This document shows, one piece after another, positions 24,306 through 37,504 of a stretch of DNA of 64,000 nucleotides. The notes below the pieces were generated by a model. The model saw nothing but the letters and a program-made list of their open reading frames with translations, was not told the origin of the DNA and searched no databases. The stretch's first letter is position 1, and every line of letters begins with the position of its first letter. The position numbers and the translations under genes are program-made. The DNA is taken from positions 28,664,338 to 28,728,337 of the forward strand of contig CM060199.1 of NCBI GenBank assembly GCA_030562195.1, written 5' to 3'. This DNA comes from Nipponacmea schrenckii (taxonomy: Eukaryota > Mollusca > Gastropoda > Lottiidae).

Positions 24306-26824
24306 CACACGTGATTTCTAATCTTGATTGGTGTGTGAAAGTTCGATGACCTTGAAAAAGTCACCTTCACTTATAATTCCAGTCCACCCAGCTGTAAATG
24401 GGTACGGATAATCTGGAAAAGCTTAATGCCTAGAGGGTTGGCCAAGGACTAGCTGTTAGAAAGGATCTTTGTCATGTATGACTTGTGAATCTAAGTTGTT
24501 ATCCTTGTAAAATATAGTTGTTTCTCATGCTTTGAAGCCTGTTTTTTCTCTATTTGATTTAAATATTAAGAAATCTGTATCAAATGACATAAGAAAGTGT
24601 TGGAATTAAGCTGTCCTCAGGCATGCAGTATATTTTGTTGACGACATAGTAAAGATAAGGTGTTGTAAACACTAGGTTATCTTTCCTGAAATGAACTCTT
24701 ACAATTCTGTAAGGTTGATTTATATATGGCAGCATGTCATTGAGTATAGCAGACTTCACAAAGAAGATCAGAAAGAATAGTGTATGAAATGAGGCTTTTG
24801 TTTAAGTTTAATTTTAGTTTGTTGAGATGTTAGTTTCATTAGGCTAAAGAGCATCATTAGAAAGGTTTTTAAGACCAGCTTCAGTGTTTATGACCTGTAA
24901 TTATCATACCAAAACTGTCCAGAGACGTCATGTGTTCACAAACAAATTTTTGTTAAAAAAGTGGCTGCATTTCTTATCAAATGTCTGAAATTGAAAACTA
25001 ATAAATATTTCAGGAACACTGAAATCATTTCAGTTCCATCTGAAACACTATAAAATCAGATTACTTGAGCTGTATTATTAGATAGGCTACACTTATTGCA
25101 GCTCAAGATGGAAATTGTCAGTTTTATTATGTGAAACTTGTTGAAATGTCTTTTTTCAAAGGCATCAAATCTTCAGAAATCATTTGCCAAAATTTTCACA
25201 TTTGGATATATAGTTTTTTTTGTAAATAATATTAGCTTGTGGAAGTCATCATTATTGGCATATACCTAACACAGACCATTTTCAATTCAAGTTTCAATTC
25301 TCTGAATAGCATTTTAAGAATTTTGTAATCAGACTAATTGTTGTCTGTCATAATTTTACGATGGCGAGTCAATTAGTCACCAACCTATCCCGTTTCCAAT
25401 CGTCCAACATGGTCATGATTTCAATACATGTTTTATACCTAGATACAAAATTGCTTCGTATTGAGTCCTTCCTTTAATAAGATATTGAATGTTTAACATG
25501 GCTAGTGATGTAAAGACATTCTATTCATCTAAAGTTGAGTGCCTTGTGAGACTGAGAGACCACACATGCAAAGTTGTAATTGATGCTGTAGAGTGAAACA
25601 ACCCCACATCCTGCCTAGAGACGTCTTCCTATTTCCAAAATTGAAAATTGATGTCTGAGGACATCATTTTTGGTCTGACGAAAAAAATTCTAGTTTGATG
25701 GCACTTGAACATCGTTGGTTGAAGTGCATTACACTGGAGGGCAATTACATCGAAAAATGAATTAAACTAAGCTGGTTACTCGTTGACTCGCTCTCATACT
25801 GTAATGAATCCTGCAATAAGACATACAATTACTTTAAAACTTTGATACAAACATAGATTATAAAACTTAGATTCATTTAGGTGTATAGAGAAGCCTCATA
25901 TGGGGATATTGTGATCTTCACTGATTGGTTTGTGCTATTTATTTCAGCAGATGTAAGGAGAATAATTCTCTCCCTGGAGACAGAGTTATGTCCCCTGCCT
26001 ATTTAATTATGTAAATAAGTCATCAGATGACTGGGGTGGATTGGACTATAATTGCTCTATAACTACCATGTAGAATGTGATGATGATTATCTACAAATCT
26101 TTATTGTTATTTGAGGTCAAGGACCCACCATTGAGTTCATAATTGATGAAAGTAGTATGGCTCATGATGACACACAGAGAAGAACAATACGGGTAGCAGA
26201 CGACGCATGTAAAAGCAAAAATGGTTATTCTTTCTACCTGACCTTGACCAAACGGCTTTGATTGTTCATGGATTATCTCTACCTTTTATAACTAGTATAC
26301 TGATAAAAGAGGACTTATTCAACTTTCACTTGTTGACTGTTATAAGAGCCCACAACCCACTAGCACTGAATCTGCTAAAAACAAAAGACAAAAATTTCGA
26401 ATGATGTAATTGAGGTCGAAAATGACGCCAAATAAAAACTTGAGAAAACCTCAATTCCATCTGTTGAGTTCTCTCAGTTAGTTCTGTTGTCTCGTGACTA
26501 TGGCATTGGATAGAAATTCATAGCCTAACGTCTACAACATAACCCTTGATCCTACAGGGCATACAAATTCTATCTTTGAACAGAATAACTCAGACTTGTT
26601 TAGTACAGATGTCTCTATGGATTTAATGGCAGTGTGATGTATCAAAGGATAACAGATGTCAGATATCAAATACTAATTAAGTTACTAGTAATCAAAGTAC
26701 ATACATATCAATTTACCATTCAGACATCTGACAAATGTCAGTAAGACATGATATCATATACCAAATGTATCAGTTAACATTAGACCCCATGATGGTATCA
26801 TATAAGATAGCTTGCCAGGCAAGG
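24306..26824. other. AT-rich DNA without recognised features
   Basis: No coding segment or named repeat could be supported. A few moderately GC-rich phrases do not form a frame. Confidence 0.35.
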
Positions 26825-28280
26825 TAACATACGCCCACTGGCAGCATTGAATTTGAAAAATAAATAGAGCAATGACTCAAAAACATTCACTAAATGGATA
26901 TTGAAGTCAAGGGCAAAAACTCAAAAACACCAAGTTTCATCAAAATCCATTGAAAATTGTAGCTTCTATTGAACCACAAAAAAATTTTGACACAATCTTA
27001 CTAAGTCAAGGGCAATAACTAAAAAACTGTTCATCGAAAAATCATCAAATTCGAACTTGACTGTGTCTTATCAATTCTAATGCTCACACCAAGTTTCATT
27101 TAAATCCATTGAAAATTGTAGCTTCTATTTTGTCTACAACAAATATAGAGGCAGGGGCAATAACTCCAAAACTGTTTATCGCAAAATCGTCCAAATCAAA
27201 CTTGACCGCCCTCTTATCAATTCCAATGCTCATACCAAGTTTCATTAAAATCCATAGATAATTGTAGCTTCTATAGTGTCTACAGAAAATGAATTTTTAT
27301 GCAATTTTACTTAGTCAAGGGCAATTACTCATAAACTATTCATCAAAAAATCGTCAAATTTGAATTTCTGATAAAAACTGTGGCCTATATCGTGGATATA
27401 ACCCAAATTTGACGTGTTTTTACTAAGTCAAGGGCAATAACTCAAAATCTGTTCATTCGATAATTTCCATTTTGGAACTTGACCGAGATATCATCAATAT
27501 ATACATGTATACCAAGTTTCATTAAGATCGGATAAAAACTGTAGCCTCTATTGTGGATGCAACCCAAATTTGACGCGTTTTTACTAAGTCAAGGGCAATA
27601 ACTCAAAAACTGTTCATGCGAAAATTTCCATTTTCGAACTTGACCGAGATATCATCAATATATACATGTATACCAAGTTTCATTAAGATCGGATAAAATC
27701 TGTAGCCTCTATTGTGGATACAACCCAAATTTGATGTGTTTTTACTAAGTCAAGGGCAATAACTCAAAATCCATTCATGCGAAAATTTCCATTTTCGAAC
27801 TTGACCGAGATATCATCAATATATACATGTATACCAAGTTTCATTCAGATCGGATAAAAACTATAGCCTCTATTGTGGATACAACCCAAATTTGACGCGT
27901 TTTTACTAAGTCAAGGGCAATAACTCAAAAACCGTTCATGCGAAAATTTCCATTTTCGAACTTGACCGAGATATCATCAATATATACATGTATACCAAGT
28001 TTCATTAAGATCGGATAAAAACTGTAGCCTCTATTGTGGATACAACCCAAATTTGACGCGTTTAAGTCAAGTGCAATAACTCAAAAACCGTTCATGCGAT
28101 AATTTCCATTTTCGAACTTGACCGAGATATCATCAATATATACATGTATACCAAGTTTCATTAAGATCGGATAAAAACTGTAGCCTCTATCGTGGATACA
28201 ACAAATGTGGACGGACCTACGGACCGACGGACAGGGGCGACGGCAATATACGTCCACATTTCCATGTGGGCGTATAAAAA
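26825..28280 (+). mobile_element. Non-autonomous TIR element with internal tandem array
   Basis: The left end 'acatacgcccac' (26827-26838) is the inverted complement of the right end 'gtgggcgtata' (28267-28277). The interior consists of tandem units built from 'aagtcaagggcaataactca', 'gaccgagatatcatcaatat' and 'accaagtttcattaagatcg'. Earlier units (26870-27400) are diverged and of varied length; the last five (27423, 27584, 27744, 27905, about 28062) are very similar with a ~161-bp period. The 3' end carries a 'ggacggacctacggaccgac' stretch. No transposase frame is present. Such repeats are common in mollusc genomes, as far as I recall. Confidence 0.8.
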
Positions 28281-29236
28281 TGAGTGGAGGTCATAATGAT
28301 AAATGCTTTATTGGCCAAAGAAAGAAAACAACTGTATTTTACTTGGATAATAAATTAGATTCAAAAGGATTCTGTCTGCAAGCTGGCCCTTGGCCAAACC
28401 TCTTGATCTTGCCCCAGATTATCTATGGGTTCACTAGAATATTGAAAAAAGAAAATTTATTCAGTCAAGGTCGCTAGACTTTCTCACGCCTACACGGATT
28501 AGAACTCCTGAGCAACATTTGTTTGGTGTAACCAAGCCAACAAAATTTTCGCATTTTAAAAAGGCAATGCCTTTCCTTTTAGATACAATGAATTGAGTCT
28601 TATTGAGTTTTCATTTGTATAAGACTTTCAAATGCATACATAGCCTACATAATGTTTTTTGGTTGGTTACAATCACAATTCTTGATCTGACAAAATTATC
28701 ATTTAAATTGCGTTCTGTTGAACTCTGACTCAATGTTATCGTCTGTTGTAATTTTGTCATATCACAAACTAGTAAAAATCGAGTGATTGTAAAAGTAATT
28801 GCTCAACAATCAATTGTCATCTGGGAATTCACTGTGTAGTCAGACATCTTTGATAAGTTGAATATATTAGTGATTTCATTATGAAAAAAAAATTAAAATG
28901 AAAGTCACAAGATGTCCACCTGGCAGCAAGAAAATTACAATTCACAATAGAAGTCTGATTTAACATGTTCGGCATGTGTCATGTCACAGACGTCATGGTG
29001 ATGGTAACTGGCATGATGATAATTGTCGTATGTTAATGTTTCTTTATGTGGTCTTTACGTAAATTAATTGTGACTTACTAATTAGTATGCAATATTCCTT
29101 TGTCATGATATACTGATTTGTCTTATCTGGGTTCAAACTGTAACTTCAAGTTGCTGTAACTCAGTTTAAAGATGACTTTTGATTCAGTTGAGTTTTGTGC
29201 TTAGTATTGTTGATTATATCACAATATAATGCTTAT
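28281..29236. other. AT-rich DNA; short relict repeat at its start
   Basis: The open frame at 28205-28477 straddles the TIR-element end and is not a gene. Nothing else could be supported. Confidence 0.35.
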
Positions 29237-29239
29237 CAG

Positions 29240-29361
29240 GATTTTGGGCGATAGATGTCCAGCCCCGTCATCAGCATGGCATCCACATACACCACCCATC
29301 ATCCTCTCCTGAAACCTTTTTCAATAATTGGCAGAGATTGATTAGTTTACAGAAAAAATAA
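29240..29361 (+). other. GC-enriched segment, possible exon or conserved element
   Basis: The segment follows an acceptor-like tatcag and is unusually GC-rich for the area (gatgtccagccccgtcatca). Three reads are possible. In phase 1, a 39-codon frame ends at TAA 29361 (starting FWAIDVQPRHQHG). An ATG at 29255 opens a 28-codon frame, MSSPVISMASTYTTHHPLLK then PFSIIGRD, with many C-ending codons. A third frame is also open to a TGA. The coding frame, if any, cannot be chosen from sequence alone. Confidence 0.3.
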
Positions 29362-30720
29362 GTTGAACATATTTTGATTGGGTTTTTTGGTGCTTCTGAA
29401 TGGTCAGAAATATGTTCTCCAGGCTTCTTATTTTTGAAATTTTCTTTGGAAGGGGCAGAAACAGTACAAAAAAAATAAGGGCCCCAGTACTAATTCACCC
29501 TTGGGGAGAGGTCTGTCGATATGTAACTGTTTCTTTAAGGATTCAATGAATTGTTATTACTTCATTATATTTTCAGATAACAATAGAATAATATTACTAG
29601 CAACTTCTTGTCAATATAAGTTTATTGTTTCAACATTTACATTCAGAATGAAACTTTTCATGCATAGAATGCTGTCTAATAATATCATGTTTCTGTGTTT
29701 GTCTTGTATGCCTGATATTGTCAGACAAGGATACAAGATTACACAATTTGTTATAGTTATTATTGTATGCTGTATTGAAAGATATATTGTGCCATTATTG
29801 GCGAAAAGATAATAACACACATAATCATTATATAGTTTTTAATTTGGCGAGAAATTGCACAACTGAATACAAAATTGAATTCATAAATTGTTTATTAAAA
29901 TGTGTCTTTTGATTAAATGTCCAAAAACCACCACCAATATTTTGACCGCCGAAATTAATGATGGCAGGTCAACCAATTACAATATCCACCAAGTTTATAA
30001 AACCATAATAAACCAAAATCCAAATAGAATAACCAATTTTAAACATATATACAGGTATAGGATTTACCCTGAAACCAGCGATCCAAACCTACGTGTATAT
30101 TAAATTGAGTCTGAGTGCCAGGTTTCCAATTTTTATAGGTGTTTTTCGCAACTGCCACAAGATCGAAATTCTATGACTTCAGGCGTGCCGATTGGATGTT
30201 GATGTTTACAGTAGTTTACTGCTAAATATCCACCCCTCAACTTCATAACTATTTACAAGATTAACCTGGAAAGATAAAAATACAGCAAAAAAGAACCAAC
30301 GGTCAAGAAAAGGGTGGGTGGGAGGGTTTATGAAGATATTTTTAATAGTACAATTGGAGTTTATTCAAAGATAAATTTTATGCATGAAAAATCCCAACCC
30401 TGCTTGACCATGAAAATTTTAAAGAGGAAGTATGTACAGTGCTCCACCTAGGCTACAATTTCATAACTAGGCTAAACATGCTGAGATAACTGCTAAGTCA
30501 TATAGCTGCAATAACATTTACTATGCATGTTAATCAAGTCTATATTTATGTTTAGGTACTGGTATTGAAATAGGTCAGTATAACTTGTTGACAAAATCTG
30601 TAGGCTTATATTATCTTAATTTACATTTTTCCAAAACTATGGGGTCTTTCTGCAATAAATTCATCTATTGTTAAACCAATAGATGGAAATCTTACTATAA
30701 TAATGAGTTTTTAACTTTCC
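29362..30720. other. AT-rich DNA without recognised features
   Basis: The overlapping frames on both strands at 29501-29820 lack recognisable motifs and are regarded as chance. Confidence 0.35.
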
Positions 30721-30724
30721 CTAT

Positions 30725-30900
30725 TTAGAGTGATACCGCGTTTTAGTAGGGACATAATATTTTAGTTCTTATAAATGGTCAATATGTTAGAAAACTTACC
30801 TGGTGTCATAAAGTAACAGAATCCCTCTAAAATCTGGAAAACTCACAAAACTAAGTAATTATTGAAAAACACTTGATATATATATTAAGTGTTTTTCATT
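30725..30900 (+). mobile_element. Fragment of the TTAA-target TIR family, with a palindrome
   Basis: The phrases 'ttttagttcttataaatggt' and 'ggtgtcataaagtaacagaa' match the elements at 50.3 and 62.5 kb. A hairpin with 11-bp arms (gaaaaacactt, 30864-30874 / 30887-30897) ends the recognisable part. The right terminus could not be found. Confidence 0.6.
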
Positions 30901-31595
30901 AATTATTTGCTAATTATTTGATAATCGCTAAGTGTTGTTGATTTATCGGATTATATATTAATTCTGTTATGTTATTTATGTCTGAAATGTTCTAATTGAA
31001 CAAGTTTTGAAAATTATATGTTAATTCTAAGATGCAGTAATAATAGTATATGAATAATTTAGGACAGATCGTTATTATCTTGTATTAATCTTTCATTTGT
31101 TCCACTTGAAAATTAGTTTACCAGTTCCACAAGGTAAAACATGAAGCAGGTCCCAGCACCATATAACAATGTAGAAATGGTCTGGGCATGGATTCATCTA
31201 TTTTTGACTCAAGAAAAACCTTGATATTTAATTTTGAATAACAGAGATTAAGTCAAATCCATCTAATTAAATATTCTCTCACCAGACAACAGATTATCTT
31301 AATCTTTTATTATTTAGTTACAATTATTGATGGCTCACAGCATGCACCATGGATTTGAGTTTTGTCAATATCTTTACAGCCAGATTTATTCATTGTACAT
31401 TTGTTTCTAACAATGGAAAACCTTACTTATTGTTAGATTTTGTTTCAGTGATTACCAGTCTAGGTTAACTGTTACATTCATATTTCTTTTACATGAATAA
31501 TAAGCATTTCATATTTAAATCACTAGACTTTAAAAGATGATTATTAGTGATATTGGGAAGTCATATTGACTGGTGAATATTTATTGTGGTCTAAA
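30901..31595. other. AT-rich DNA without recognised features
   Basis: Nothing was recognised on either strand. Confidence 0.3.
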
Positions 31596-31596
31596 T

Positions 31597-31925
31597 GACT
31601 CTTTTTTATTGTAACCTTTGACTTACTTCAAAATTTCTCATCTTACTGATATTGTGATCTGGGCATTCTTTAAGTTTGTAACTCAGAAGCAAGCTTAAAT
31701 CTAGTCCCTAATAGATATGCTTAAAGTTCACAATGTCTTCTTTCTGACCCACAATGACTCTCTTCTCTCTTTTGCTGTAACTATGTGACTTACTTCAAAA
31801 TTTCTCATCTTACTGATCTTGTGATCTGGGCATTCTTTAAGTTTGTAACTCAGAAGCAAGGTAAATGCTAGTCCCTAATAGATATGCAAAAAGTACATAA
31901 TAATAGATATGCAAAAAGTACATTC
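31597..31925. repeat. Tandem duplication, unit about 167 bp
   Basis: The block 'tgacttacttcaaaatttct' ... 'gtttgtaactcagaagcaag' ... 'ctagtccctaatagatatgc' occurs at 31619 and again at 31786 with high similarity. The second copy ends in a further small duplication of 'aatagatatgcaaaaagtac'. Confidence 0.85.
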
Positions 31926-32730
31926 TTTCCCCTTAACCTTGCAAGCCTCAGCTTTTTGATGTGATTAGTGACTGTGATCCTGCATTCTAAAGTCTGTAAT
32001 TACAGAGTCTCTGTTTTATGTAGAATGTCAATTTTTACGATTCCAATGTAATCTTGTAATGGCTAAATTTCACTAGACTAATGATCATTAACTCTGACTG
32101 GAATGTGTCTGGAACTATTGGACTTATTACTTTCTCTATTTTACTACAAATATTCTGCGAACTGACTAAACTCCAGACATTGACAAATCTGTTCTGATGG
32201 ACAGAAAGTACCTTAGTCAGCTTAATTAGATATTAACTTAGCGTGTTGTTTTAAAGTATTCTTATTGCAGTGGCAGAGACACACTTTCAAAGATTCGAGA
32301 TTCCAGTTCTGTGGTACAATAGGCTCAAGGCTCCCATGGAGTGGAAGGGGTACTTCTTCATCAAAATTTTTGAAAAATATATAAATATTATTGGAAAATA
32401 ATATGCTTTGTGTTGACCAATTGTATTGCGTTTTTAGAGTTCTCGCATGAACTATCTATTTCCGATACATTTTTACATTATTCTTACTTCAACAAACCAT
32501 GGAGAACTTAGTTGAATTTGCAGTTGACAACCCACTCATCCCGTTCTCCATCAGTAATTTGGTACATTTTGACACATAGTTTTGGGCAAAATATATCTTT
32601 AAATTGAACATTAGTGTTTTAAAAATAGTAACTAGGAGTCAAATCAAGGCTCAACCCTAATGACATTGAAAAAATGACATGTTCTAGTATGGCATAGTCT
32701 CATTTGATTGGTTAAAGATCATTGTGTTCA
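31926..32730. other. AT-rich DNA without recognised features
   Basis: Nothing was recognised on either strand. Confidence 0.3.
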
Positions 32731-32732
32731 AC

Positions 32733-33016
32733 AAAGGACTAATCCTTACAGATTGGTGTGTCATTAGATATTTTAAAGGACTAATCCTTACAGATTGGTG
32801 TATCATTAGATATTTTAAAGGACTAATCCTTACAGATTGGTGTATCATTAGATATTTTAAAGGACTAATCCTTACAGATTGGTGTATCATTAGATATTTT
32901 AAAGGACTAATCCTTACAGATTGGTGTATCATTAGATATTTTAAAGGACTAATCCTTACAGATTGGTGTATCATTAGATATTTTAAAGGACTAATCCTTA
33001 CAGGTTTGTGCATCAT
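32733..33016. repeat. 42-bp minisatellite, about 6.8 copies
   Basis: The unit aaaggactaatccttacaga + ttggtgtatcattagatatttt is repeated at 32733, 32775, 32817, 32859, 32901, 32943 and 32985, nearly identical. Because 42 is a multiple of three, frames of more than 100 codons stay open on both strands; these are by-products of the array, not genes. Confidence 0.97.
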
Positions 33017-33299
33017 GATGATATGTTTTAGTGAACTAGAAAGGTAATCTGGCTTATATCCCTAGGTAGTAAGTCACTGGAACACTTGATAGCACTCTGA
33101 ATGGGTTTCTCAATACCACCTTTGTATTATTTTCCATATAAAGGCCTTCAATTAATCCTGCATTTGTACAAAACCCTAGGTCATAACATCTTTCTGAATA
33201 CACTATCATTACTCTTCCATTCACTATCCTTGCAGACGATTCTATAAAGACTCAATTTTCTGCTGCTAATGACATTACATTGCAATCGATTTCTTTCAG

Positions 33300-33391
33300 C
33301 ATACAGACGTGGTCCTCCTGTGACATTTTCCTTTCCCTTCGAGGAAAATGGAGATGAATTCATTCCGACAATTCTCATGCAATGTCTGTAA
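33300..33391 (+). CDS. Candidate exon of an unidentified gene
   Basis: A good acceptor (gatttctttcag, ending 33299) precedes a segment whose codon use is less AT-biased than its surroundings. In phase 1 it reads AYRRGPPVTFSFPFEENGDE then FIPTILMQCL, then TAA at 33389-33391. A donor-like gtaatt at 33388 would alternatively end the exon two bases into a codon. AATAAA follows at 33408-33413. A 65-codon minus-strand frame (33181-33378) covers the same bases, so strand and frame are uncertain. No family is recognised. Confidence 0.3.
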
Positions 33392-33699
33392 TTTACAGAC
33401 AGATTACAATAAAATTATTTTATAACTTTTAACAATTTCCGTCAAGTGGAAAATTACAATTTGGAAACTTCTTAAGAGCTAGGGATCCAAGGTTATGAAT
33501 GGCATGTTTGATAACCTACATTAGAGAGAATTGACCGAATCTGAAATATTTTGTTAATTTTCCCATTTTACCATATCTTTCGTGTGATTATCAATGTCTA
33601 CATTTCACTGGTTCTGCAAATTGAAGCATTGAAATATTTAGTTTACTGCTGATGTTAATGCAGGTGAAATATCTCCAATTCTGAAGAATAAATACCATG

Positions 33700-33860
33700 A
33701 GGGTAATTGAGGCAGTACCGCAGCATTAATCTACTCTTCTTGCTATTTCCAACTGTCAACTTTTATTTCTACTAACTGAACTAACAGCACTTCGAAATAT
33801 ATCATTCTAGCTCTTTGACCTAGGCCCTTGCTTTTTGTCCTGTTGATCCTGTAAATGGTG
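33700..33860 (-). mobile_element. SINE-like fragment with local duplication partner at 34035-34110
   Basis: The phrases 'gcattaatctactcttcttg' and 'ctatttccaactgtcaac' resemble the reversed SINE body. The adjoining block 'tttctactaactgaactaac' ... 'gacctaggccc' recurs at 34035-34110, so this remnant was duplicated locally. Confidence 0.55.
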
Positions 33861-34119
33861 TTGATAAATATGGATCAATGTGACAGATAATTGCATCAAA
33901 GAAGAATGGACTGAATTGATTATATTAAATATGTTTTCTTTTTAAGTGGGAATTGTAAGGAGAACTTTATATATATATATTTTGTTGATATTTCTTTCAG
34001 ATGATCACTATAAGTCGGTACCGCCATATTATTATCTTTTTTATTTCTACTAACTGAACTAACAGCACTTTGAAATATATAGTTCTAGCTCTATGACCTA
34101 GGCCCGTGCTTTTTATGAT

Positions 34120-35410
34120 AATGCTTTTCTCATATCACCTTAATACCATGGTTCTTGTTGATCTTAATCTGTAAATATTGTTGAAAAGTAGTGATCAACA
34201 TGATGGACTTGATTTGCAGGAAATTTTGTCTTTTTAATTTAACATAAAAATGTTTTGCATGCCAATTAATTGATATATAACGCTTGCTGGTTAAAGTTGT
34301 TAAATGAATTCACAGTTCAAAAGCACTGTTTTATATTTCAATAGATCATTGTGGCAATTGTATCATGAATAATTAAATCTTTTAAAAGTTTTTGATGCCA
34401 TTTTTGGAATTAAAGAGTCTCTAAGGAGAATCAACAGACTTGCTGAAGGAGACTGAAGTCCTGAATGACCAGGATGGGATTACATTTTCTTTTAATTGGA
34501 TGACACTTGATAAATGAAATATTATGGAATGAAATGTAAATTTTTTAGTGGTGTTCTACTTTTCTGATAAAACATGGCATCACGAATGCCACTCACCCGT
34601 CATACCCATGTCAATCATGGTATAATGGTGCGTTTTCTTTCGCTGACCGATTGAAAAGCCTCGCCCTTAGGACTCAGTGTTAAAATCGGTTAACTCATGA
34701 AAACAAGCTATATATATTTTTTATACGAGCCAGTACGTATGGATCGTAATCTTGTTGATACTAGGAACCTGGTGACAAAACTGGATCTGGGGAATAAATT
34801 ATGGAATCAGAACTGTTAGACAATAACTCAACCGATTCTTCTTCTCCTGCATCATGGCTTCTTCCAGTCAAATTCAACAAGAGAGTTATTGGATAATTTT
34901 GAAAGACAAACATTAAACTGGAGTTTAATTCCAACTTGAGAGTCTCACAAATAATAATTGGACTTTCAAAGCAACTTTTACGACTCTCTAGTGGCTATTA
35001 AAAGATTTGATAATGTCAAAGCAACCCAGCTTAATCTAAAACGCTGAATCAGGACGCGATATTACAATCGATTTGTTGGTGAGATAAAAAAAAAACTCTT
35101 CAGTCAATTGCCAGATATTTGAGAATGTGAGGCGACCAAAGGAAAGCTGATTAAGTGCTTCTAATACAAGTCTATAGAAATAATTCAGATTATTTAGATA
35201 AATATATTTTAGAGCAAACACATGAAGTGCTGCAGGTCAGAGAAGCTGACATTAAAATATCATTGACAGATGGTGGGGAAAATCAACCACCTAATCTGAA
35301 CTTAAATCACAGCATGTGAAAAACAATGCTTTGATTTGTTGTTAAATCGAAAAAGAATAGTCAAATTCCACTTTTCTGGCAAATTTCATCACAGCACACT
35401 GCAAAGCATT
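34120..35410. other. AT-rich DNA without recognised features
   Basis: Nothing was recognised; the minus-strand frame at 35036-35221 has no recognisable motif. Confidence 0.3.
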
Positions 35411-35413
35411 GTT

Positions 35414-35735
35414 AAGGAGTGGCAAAAACATTGACTTAAAAAACTCATTCAGTTTACCACTAAAAGTGAGTTTCTCAGTTGTTAAACTGTTGAACTATTT
35501 GGCCATATAATTGCACCAAAATCTTCCTCAGTCTTCTCCCATAATTTCTTGATGTCTTAATCTGACAGCTTTTCCAAGGAGTTGCAGAAACATTGACTTA
35601 AAAATCTCATTACCCAGTTTTCCATTAAAAGTGAGTTTCTCAGATGTTGATAGCGCCTTATGTTAACTATTTGGCCATATAATTGCACCAAAAGTCTTCC
35701 TCTTCCACAATTTCTGAGTTTGACAGCTCAATATT
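35414..35735. repeat. Tandem duplication, unit about 162 bp
   Basis: 'aaggagtggcaaaaacattg' (35414) and 'aaggagttgcagaaacattg' (35576) start two similar copies sharing 'aaaagtgagtttctcag' and 'ctatttggccatataattgc'. Divergence is moderate. Confidence 0.85.
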
Positions 35736-37500
35736 TAAATTGTTTTCAACTATTTGTACTATATGATGTACTATTTCTTGAAGTTTCTCTCAGTTACTCA
35801 AACAATGTTTAACCATTAACATTTGTAAAATTATATATATCAATCAAGTTGAAAGGATGGCCTTGTTCATTTCTGGAGGAAATTTAGAATTATTGGGAAT
35901 ACTAAAAGCTAGTGCATTGATAAAATTCTCTGATGAAATAAAATATAGATTCTCTCAAACAGTTCAAACAAAATGAAAAGAAACATATTGGCATTAGACA
36001 TTTGACAGCTCTTACAGTCATTGTTCTTGTGCAAATATGGAACTATATATGCAAATTTTTGCTAATAATAATTGCAAATATGAACACTTTGCTTAGATTT
36101 GATATAGTTAGAAAGGTTAATTATTCTGGTGCAGGGTTAAAAAAGGATCATTTTCCATTCAATCTAAGTGTAATATAAGCATCCTCGCACTACCAAATAG
36201 AATTAGAGACTGATGTGGTTCAACAGTCTGACAACTACCATATGCTGATCACATCACTGTTAAAACATTTGGGTTTTATTGATACAGACTTTGAAATTTG
36301 AACATCTTAACAAGTTGTCTACTGCTACTTTTGCATGATATGCTGATGATTCAGATTGATATTAGATTAGTTTTTAAAGTACGGGTACATAGTATATGGT
36401 AAGCACAACAAGTAATGGACTCTTAAAATCAGCATGTTAAGTCTGGATCTTGACCTTGGTTTATATTGATCGTCCCAAGGACGCCATGAATATAGAGTTT
36501 CAGACTAACATTTTTTCACATTAATATGACTTATGCACATGACTTTAGATAATATTTGAAACCTTTTATAAGTCACAGACAACATGTAAAACAACCACAA
36601 AAATTGATACAAAACCACGAACTAGAGCCTTTCACAGCTCATGACTCAAACCACCATATCACAAAAACATTTGTACACTAGTCGATTATTGACACGGATA
36701 AACTTTGAATAGTTGCCAAATTAAAAGCTTGGGTCAGACTAAACTTGGTAATACTTCACGGAAATTAAGCTGACATTTTGGAGATGAAATCTTGGACGAC
36801 TTAATGCCTTTTCATCCAAATCTGATCTAACTTGTCCAGAGAAAACGCTCCTGGGAATTTCTACTCACTAGAATTTTTTTGTTTCTGGTGGTAATTGAAT
36901 TTCACAAGCATGTTGTCTTTGTCTGGTTGATGCGAATTTTGATAAAAAGACCAGTTTTATTTAAGCCTATTATAATAAACTTCCTTTTAATATAAGTGTT
37001 CATTTTGTTCAACCAAGTACTTGATGTTTCAGCATCTTGTGAATGCCTAATGTGCCTTCATTTATAAATTATGCTTACCGGTATGTGGCAAAATTGTTAA
37101 AAGAAAAAAATAAATAGGCCTAGACAAGTTTCAGGCTAGTACTTATTACTCTTAGGTTTACGTCTGCTTCTTGGTTCTTGACCAGACGTCTTTGCAATGA
37201 CTTTTCTTTCTGACCTATCCATGTCTTTTATTATTGAGGAAAGCTGATAGATAATGTGCCTGTGGCCCAGTGATTTATGCTGAGGAATCTAAGATCCAAT
37301 TCCAGAGGGCCCAAAAGATTTGCCAACCCACTCTCCACTTGTCAAGCTGGTTCTTCGTCAATGATAAAGTTACAGCTCTCTGAAATAGGATAAGAAAATA
37401 AGCTTAAGTCTTGTGTACTTTCAAGGCAGCATTTTATGAAAAAAATTTCATTATATACCACATGATTTCATCCATTAGAATGTTTTAGACACATGCTCGC
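35736..37500. other. AT-rich DNA without recognised features
   Basis: Nothing was recognised on either strand. Confidence 0.3.
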
Positions 37501-37504
37501 TAAT

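Noticed and set aside
28205..28477. 90-codon frame starting MWTDLRTDGQGRR
   Set aside because: It spans the right end of the TIR element, and the start codon lies in the repeat's ggacggac tract.
32684..33047. Two overlapping >100-codon frames on opposite strands
   Set aside because: Both derive entirely from the 42-bp tandem repeat.
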